Source of the DNA: Pleodorina starrii
Taxonomy: Eukaryota > Chlorophyta > Chlorophyceae > Chlamydomonadales > Volvocaceae
Reading direction: 5' to 3'
Assembly: GCA_030267565.1 (NCBI GenBank)
Contig: BRXU01000081.1
Span: forward strand, 41,026 to 105,025
Length of the DNA stretch: 64,000 nt
Part shown: positions 59,491 through 64,000 of the stretch, piece by piece
Position numbering within the stretch: position 1 is the first letter of the stretch
How the letters are laid out: each line of letters begins with the position of its first letter
Position numbers and translations under genes: made by a program
The notes under the pieces: generated by a model
The model's input: the letters and a program-made list of their open reading frames with translations, nothing else
The model's database searches: none
What the model was told of the DNA's origin: nothing

Positions 59491-60901
59491 GGTCAAGTCC
59501 CTTGTTGTGTACAGGATCGGCGTGATCCTGGTGGGGTCAGGCGCTGAGGGCGCCGGGGGCGGTGGTGTCCTCCTGTTCGGCGGTGGTGGTGACGAGGTTC
59601 AGGCGGGACTTGGCGAGCACGTCCAGGCCCAAATAGCGCCGGCCTTCGGCCCACTCGTCGTGCTGCTCGGCCAGCACGGCCCCGACCAGACGGATCAACG
59701 AGGTCCGGTCCGGGAAGATCCCGACCACGTCGGTGCGCCGGCGGATCTCGCGGTTGAGCCGCTCATTGGGGTTGTTCGACCAGATCTGGCGCCACAGTCC
59801 CTTCGGGAAAGTGGTGAAGGCCAAGATGTCGGTCCTGGCCTCGTCGAGGTGGGCGTGCACGGCCGGCAGCTGGGCCTGGGTGGTGTCGAGGAGCTTGTCG
59901 AACTGCGCCTGCACCGAGGCGGCGTCGGGCTGGTCGTAGACGGAGTGCAGCATCGCCTTCACCGCCGGCCAACTGCTCTTCGGAGTGGTCGCCATGAGGT
60001 TGGCCGCGTAGTGGGTGCGGCACCGTTGCCAGGACGCCCCGGGCAGGGTCGCCCCGATGGCCTCCACCAGCCCGGCGTGGGCGTCAGAAGTCACCAGTCG
60101 CACCCCGGCCAGGCCGCGGGCCACGAGGTCGCGGAAGAACGTGAGCCACCCGGCCCCGGACTCGGCCGTGGCGGCCTGTACCCCGAGGATCTCGCGGTGG
60201 CCGTCGGCGTTGACGCCGGTGGCGACCATGACCGCGACCTTCACCACCCGCCCGCCCTCACGGACCTTCATCGTCAGCGCGTCGGCGGCCACGAACGTGT
60301 ACGGGCCGGCATCTAGCGGGCGGGTGCGGAAGGACTCCACGTGCTCGTCGAGATCGGTGGCCATGGTCGATACCTGCGACCGCGACAGCCCGGTGATGCC
60401 CAACGACTGCACCAGCTTGTCCATCCGACGGGTCGAGACCCCCAGCAGGTAGCAGGTGGCCACCACGGAAGTCAGGGCGGACTCGGCTCGGCGACGCCGT
60501 TCCAAGAGCCACTCGGGGAAGTAGGTGCCGGTGCGCAGCTTGGGGATCGCCACGTCGAGGGTGCCGGCGCGGGTGTCGAAGTCGCGGTGGCGGTAGCCGT
60601 TGCGCTGATTCACCCGCTCCGGGGAAGAGGCGCCGTAGGCGGCCCCGCACACCGTGTCGGCCTCGGCCGAGAGCAGCGTGTTGACGAACGTCGTGAGCAT
60701 CTCGCGCAGCAGATCCGGGGAGGCCTGAGCGAGGTGCTCGTGCAGGAACTGAGCAGGGTCGATACTGGAAGGAGCGGTCATCGTGATGGTCCTCTTCGAG
60801 AGTGCTGTGGAAGGTTCACTCGAAGGATCACGCGGTGACCGCCCTCGTCTATGACGACGCGCTCACCGGGCTACCCGTACACCACCATGCAGGACGCAAC
60901 T
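59491..60901. mobile_element. IS256-family insertion sequence (1,411 bp)
   Basis: The left end is GGTCAAGTCCCTTGTTGTGT, and the right end, read inward, carries related GTCC and GTGTAC-GG words as an imperfect terminal repeat. It contains one complete transposase. It inserted in an IS3 remnant, and its right end abuts the CAAGCAGG duplication, so it forms the right boundary of the larger insertion. Confidence 0.8.
59537..60781 (-). CDS. IS256-family transposase
   Basis: A 414-aa mutator-type DDE transposase, full length and without stops. The catalytic acids are Asp167 (FVAADALTMK), Asp233 (VTSDAHAGL) and Glu340 (SNNPNERLNREIRRRTD), and CRTHYAANLM lies between them as in the family. It is read leftward, opposite to the cargo. 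It should be able to move the IS and, if a partner end exists, the larger segment. Confidence 0.95.
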   Translation of the reverse strand: MTAPSSIDPAQFLHEHLAQASPDLLREMLTTFVNTLLSAEADTVCGAAYGASSPERVNQRNGYRHRDFDTRAGTLDVAIPKLRTGTYFPEWLLERRRRAESALTSVVATCYLLGVSTRRMDKLVQSLGITGLSRSQVSTMATDLDEHVESFRTRPLDAGPYTFVAADALTMKVREGGRVVKVAVMVATGVNADGHREILGVQAATAESGAGWLTFFRDLVARGLAGVRLVTSDAHAGLVEAIGATLPGASWQRCRTHYAANLMATTPKSSWPAVKAMLHSVYDQPDAASVQAQFDKLLDTTQAQLPAVHAHLDEARTDILAFTTFPKGLWRQIWSNNPNERLNREIRRRTDVVGIFPDRTSLIRLVGAVLAEQHDEWAEGRRYLGLDVLAKSRLNLVTTTAEQEDTTAPGALSA

Positions 60902-60909
60902 CAAGCAGG
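60902..60909. repeat. Target-site duplication, right copy
   Basis: CAAGCAGG, identical to 55603-55610. In the HNH frame it encodes the same Lys-Gln codons as the left copy. Confidence 0.85.
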
Positions 60910-61601
60910 TACGGGGAACCCTGCCAGATGGGCGCAGGGTGACCTCCGACCTACGCTCACCGCAACTCGAGTCGCAGAGACCGGTCCAGGAGCGCGGAGA
61001 CAAGCTCATGGTGAGCGGGAGCGACGAGCAGGTGCGGGCCCAGCTAGCCCGTATGGGCGTGACCCCGCAGCAGATCGAAGAGGCCATGGCCGGTGCCACG
61101 GTGGAGCAACTCGGTGAGCAGACGTTCTCCTTCACCCTCGAGTTCGATCCCCGTCTGTGGGCCCGCCTCACGGCGAAGATCGCCCTCGGCAGTGGGTACG
61201 CCGCCGCGTCCGAGTGGTTCACGGACACGGAAGTGGCAAGAAGTCTGCAAAAGATCTGCCACGGTCGCGTTGCCGAGTACCCGCCTATGGCCAGCGCCGA
61301 CTTGCAGCAGTACCAACGGAAGATCGAAGAGTCGGTCGCGCGCATCATCCCCGGGTACAACTTGGATCCACTCACCGACCCGGAACGCCATCAGATGGTC
61401 TTCGTCCCCTACGAAGACCGCACGAGCTGCATCGCCAGCCTAGGACGAGCGGAGTTGTTCGGCATCTCCGTGCCGGGCAGCATCCGCGGTTGGACGGCGA
61501 TGCCTGTGGTCGTCAGCGACAACGACGCTGGGTCCCTGACGGTCCGGTACGTGGAGCGCGAGGTGCGTACCGCACTGGCCGGACGGAGACCTGATCGGTG
61601 A
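60909..61601 (+). pseudogene. HNH nuclease gene, C-terminal half, separated by transposon
   Basis: From the right duplication the frame reads VRGTLPDGRRVTSDL, continuing for 230 codons to a stop at 61601. It contains SGSDEQVRAQLARMG and FDPRLWARLTAKIALG, wording typical of the second half of HNH proteins that start with a CxxC/DHVF/CxxCN domain. An internal GTG at 60939 could allow partial translation (220 aa). With the 55394 half it would total about 302 aa. The frame matches exactly once the insertion is left out. Confidence 0.78.
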
Positions 61602-61819
61602 GCGACGACCTCTAGTCACCCATCTTCACTCATGTGCACAGTAAGTAGCTTGCCGACCCGGCCGGCGAGGCGCCTGTGGCGTTCGGGTACACTTCAGCGC
61701 GACACATAGTTGCCAGCTCCAGTGTGTTGCAGCAGAACTCCATGCTCACCTTTTCGGGCTCTTCAACACTGACTGTAGTCATGGCCTCAGCCCGCCAGCA
61801 ATGAGGAGCCTGGAGTGCC

Positions 61820-63505
61820 CTACTCCGGGACGACGTCAAGAAACATGTTGAGGTGTCGTGCGAGGACTTTCCGGCGCCGTTCGACGAAAAGATCGAACTC
61901 GTCCGCTACGTCAATGTTATCGTCGAAACAGATCAGCTGTGCTGCCAGCCGTTCCGGTGGGTACTCACCGACGTAGTCCCGCGGAGCCCTATCGCGGATT
62001 TCCTTATTTGTCTTGGATCCGATAAAGGCGAGGTTGACAATGTCGTCAACTTTGCGGGCATCGAGGTCGGATCGAAACTGCTTGAGGTATGCCTTAGGGA
62101 AAATGTGGTGAAATTCGATTTTGTCCGCAGTACCAGAATGCTTAGGACTAATTTGAAGGTTGGTTGCCCAGTCCCGCACACCGGCCGCCCTGAACATCAA
62201 AAACATAGTTTTGAAGACACCACTGCGCGAAGTTCGTCCCAGGAGGTCGGCGGGGGTGAAATCCAGTCGTCCGACCTGCTGCACTAATCGCTGGATGAGT
62301 TGCCCGCCACCGCCCGCTCGAATTGCGGCCAGATCTTGGTCCAAAAGTGACTCACTAGATCCGTGGGAGTACCTCCCCTTGGCGTTCGCGACGAGGAACC
62401 ACTTCCGCATGGTTGCCGCGTCCTCTTCGCTGACACGGAAGTCTCGTTGATGCCCCCAATAGGCCACTGCGACGAGCAGGAATGGCGAAGACAAAAGCGT
62501 GGGACTGTCGATCTGGAAGTTGCTTTTGACGTAGTTGATAGCAAAGTGCATCGCACGCTTTGTGCGCCCCCAGCCACCTTCAAGGTTCTGCTTCGTGAGA
62601 GAGCTGACCGTGAGGAAACGGGACTGGCCGGTGATCACGGCCACCAGAGCACGCAAATGGATCCCGAGGTCGAGATCGAATCCCTCTTTGGCCACCGCCG
62701 TTTGGTACGCGGTGAACAATGCCAGCGATCCGTTCCACTTGGCTGTAATCTGCGCCAAGGCGAGGTCCGAGCTGCGTAGCTTCGCACCCAAGGAGTTCAC
62801 ACGCACGAAAATCTCCGTGACCTCCTCGTAGGATTTTGTAGGCTCGAGAATGTCCACCCGGTACTCGTATTCCGCAATCGCACGCAGTTGCTTTAGCCGG
62901 GCGGAGTACCTCTCGTACATGGGGTCGTTGAAGCCGCTCACGCCAGCGTTCTGGAGAATCTCCCCGTCGTTCTTGGTGAAAACATCGGTCACCCGCACCC
63001 AGTTCTGCAGTGCTAGAACTTGGTTACTCGAGACGACGAAGGCCCGTCGGTTCGCCCGAGCGATAAGGTCGTCCTCGACATCGTCCGTATCCTCGAACCC
63101 GTTGTCGTCAACAGACGATTCATCAACCTCAGTGATGAAAGTGAGTTCATCCGGGTGATCAAGATTGAAGAGGATTTCTACCGGCCGCTTCCTGCTTCTT
63201 ACTTGGACCGGTTCGCCCCGCAACACTGCTGACAGGGACGTGAGCCGCTGCTGCCCGTCCAACAGCAACAGCGGGGTTCCGCTTGCCTCTGATCGAGTAG
63301 CGACCGCGAAATCCTGAGTCTCTACTCGAGTCGCTGGTTGCCATGTCAGGATCACGCCTGAGGGGTAGCCGCGGTAGAGCGAATCAAGCAGGTCGCGAAC
63401 TTTGGTAGAGGTCCACACGTACTTGCGTTGCATCTCCGGAAGCTGCAATTCGCCGCGCTCAATTTTGGCGACAAGTTCGCTGACTTTGTACTCTGATTTG
63501 CCCAT
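61820..63505 (-). CDS. GmrSD-type DUF262 restriction/defence protein with HNH
   Basis: A 561-aa protein. The N-terminal DUF262 domain has ELQLPEMQRKYVW and the signature LLLDGQQRLTSL (about residues 80-91), with IFVRVNSLGAKL further on, as in GmrSD and DndB-like NTPase-type domains. A C-terminal HNH/His-Me segment (EFHHIFPKAYLKQF, then NLAFIGSKTNKEI) supplies the nuclease. Such proteins restrict modified phage DNA. It reads leftward, toward the split HNH gene, and closes the defence island. Confidence 0.88.
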   Translation of the reverse strand: MGKSEYKVSELVAKIERGELQLPEMQRKYVWTSTKVRDLLDSLYRGYPSGVILTWQPATRVETQDFAVATRSEASGTPLLLLDGQQRLTSLSAVLRGEPVQVRSRKRPVEILFNLDHPDELTFITEVDESSVDDNGFEDTDDVEDDLIARANRRAFVVSSNQVLALQNWVRVTDVFTKNDGEILQNAGVSGFNDPMYERYSARLKQLRAIAEYEYRVDILEPTKSYEEVTEIFVRVNSLGAKLRSSDLALAQITAKWNGSLALFTAYQTAVAKEGFDLDLGIHLRALVAVITGQSRFLTVSSLTKQNLEGGWGRTKRAMHFAINYVKSNFQIDSPTLLSSPFLLVAVAYWGHQRDFRVSEEDAATMRKWFLVANAKGRYSHGSSESLLDQDLAAIRAGGGGQLIQRLVQQVGRLDFTPADLLGRTSRSGVFKTMFLMFRAAGVRDWATNLQISPKHSGTADKIEFHHIFPKAYLKQFRSDLDARKVDDIVNLAFIGSKTNKEIRDRAPRDYVGEYPPERLAAQLICFDDNIDVADEFDLFVERRRKVLARHLNMFLDVVPE

Positions 63506-63635
63506 TTGTCCTCCTCAAAACTTATTTGACCAGTGTCATTTACGAAAAAGCCTTTGGCACTAAATTGGTTAAATTTCGCGCTTAAATTGACCAGGGCGTT
63601 CTAGTACTCGTAAAAACACCCCTAGTGACTCGCGG

Positions 63636-63677
63636 ATAAGGGCCCCGATATGCGGAGTGCACACCGGGGCCCATATC
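63636..63677 (-). terminator. Hairpin downstream of partial gene at 63728
   Basis: GGGCCCCG (63640-63647) pairs with CGGGGCCC (63665-63672), with GATA/TATC extending the arms imperfectly. It follows the end of the leftward gene at 63728 and precedes the DUF262 promoter region. Confidence 0.5.
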
Positions 63678-63727
63678 GATTGATGCGTCACCAGGTATTA
63701 ATACTTTGTCCAGCGTCTAGCTAGGCT

Positions 63728-64000
63728 CTAGACAGCACGAAGACGGGGATGCCGTTCCCTAAAGACTGAGTCAATGCGATTTGCACGCACACCACTCAGT
63801 TTTTCCAGACTGTGCTGTGTAAGACCACCATTCTCAAGTTGGTTTTGCACCATAGATAGAAGCTGAGGCTCCTCCTGTGGCAATAAATCAGAGCCAGGCT
63901 CCTGTGTGCGCCAACCGAGACGACTCATTTTCTTATAAAAGGCCGTGCGATCAGTTGAATTCATAACGCCTAACTGATGCGCACGCTCAACCAGAGCCTG
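63728..64000 (-). CDS. XRE/ImmA-IrrE-like protein, C-terminal part (5' end outside window)
   Basis: The minus strand is open from the window edge to a stop at 63728. It begins QALVERAHQLGVMNS and includes KKMSRLGWRTQEPGSD, PQEEPQLLSMV and an SGVRANRIDSVF end. This is the wording of the C-terminal region of XRE-type regulators fused to ImmA/IrrE peptidases (for example AHxLGL, MxxLGWRxxEPG). Only about 90 residues are visible, so the fold above is not confirmed. An internal ATG at 63964 would give 78 aa and is probably not the true start. Confidence 0.65.
   Translation of the reverse strand, partial: QALVERAHQLGVMNSTDRTAFYKKMSRLGWRTQEPGSDLLPQEEPQLLSMVQNQLENGGLTQHSLEKLSGVRANRIDSVFRERHPRLRAV

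Larger units (their letters stand above)
55611..60901. mobile_element. Composite-transposon-like insertion (5,291 bp) in HNH gene
   Basis: The element is bounded by 8-bp direct repeats (55603-55610 and 60902-60909) and begins with GGTCAAGTCC, the same ten bases that open the intact IS256-like element at 59491. Its right end is the right end of that IS. It carries four metabolic genes (55833-59141), an IS3-type remnant and the full IS256 copy. The left IS seems reduced to its end, with a minus-strand ORF tail finishing at 55646 as a possible leftover transposase end. This reads as a composite transposon with one degenerate flank. Confidence 0.8.

Noticed and set aside
59381..60316. 311-codon plus-strand ORF in the IS region
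   Set aside because: Antisense to the transposase, starting inside the IS3 remnant.
1..64000. tRNA or rRNA genes
   Set aside because: No cloverleaf or rRNA-like stretch was noticed in the gaps; a covariance search was not possible.

Overview
The window is uniformly GC-rich, with strongly G/C-biased third codon positions, frequent GTG starts and several apparently leaderless genes. Together with Lsr2, a SCO6880-family transfer protein, an actinobacterial-type Rep and a LexA-like box, this points to an actinobacterium, most likely Micrococcales (Micrococcaceae-like). That placement is inference from protein style only. The backbone from about 24.5 to 50.6 kb is that of a self-transmissible plasmid: a MobF relaxase with a probable oriT, a complete-looking type IV secretion operon, a replication initiator, a parAB locus with iterons, and Lsr2. 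The window is therefore probably part of a large conjugative plasmid or an integrated relative, and both ends cut through genes.

Layout. 0-24 kb is accessory stress and metabolism cargo: a hemerythrin, two SDRs, an MDR dehydrogenase, azlCD with a cupin regulator, a GNAT, an arginyl-tRNA synthetase, a GAF-PP2C phosphatase with a HAD hydrolase, an ANTAR pseudogene, a sortase with a 671-residue alanine-rich surface protein, and a serine recombinase/membrane protein/HNH trio. At 19.8-23.7 kb a tight operon encodes an AhlD/BlcC-like lactonase, a zinc-ribbon protein, an alcohol dehydrogenase and a succinate-semialdehyde-type dehydrogenase. 24.5-30 kb holds a coiled-coil HTH protein, an inverted-repeat-rich oriT candidate and the 1507-aa relaxase-helicase. 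30-43.5 kb is one long leftward transfer operon of twelve genes, most joined by 1-4 nt overlaps, with a divergent HTH regulator at its head. 44-50 kb carries an RHH protein, Rep (reading in frame into UmuD), UmuC, ParA, a small ParB-like protein, a tandem iteron array, two small genes and lsr2. 51-64 kb is a defence island: a one-polypeptide restriction-modification protein, an AbiJ/Mrr-like nuclease, an HNH gene and a GmrSD-type DUF262 protein.

The clearest structural discovery is in the defence island. The HNH gene is split by a 5,291-bp insertion (55611-60901) flanked by a perfect 8-bp duplication, CAAGCAGG. The right end is an intact IS256-family element and the left end starts with the same ten bases as that IS. 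The cargo is a formaldehyde dehydrogenase, a DJ-1/PfpI protein, an ABM-domain protein and a sarcosine-oxidase-like flavoenzyme. Removing the insertion and one repeat copy puts the two HNH halves back in one frame.

How the genes fit together: Rep, ParA/ParB-like and the iterons would replicate and segregate the plasmid; the UmuDC pair sits between them under a LexA-like box; the relaxase, coupling protein and secretion operon would move it; Lsr2 would silence AT-rich or foreign DNA; and the restriction and abortive-infection genes would defend it. All functions are assigned from sequence motifs read by eye; no database search was possible.
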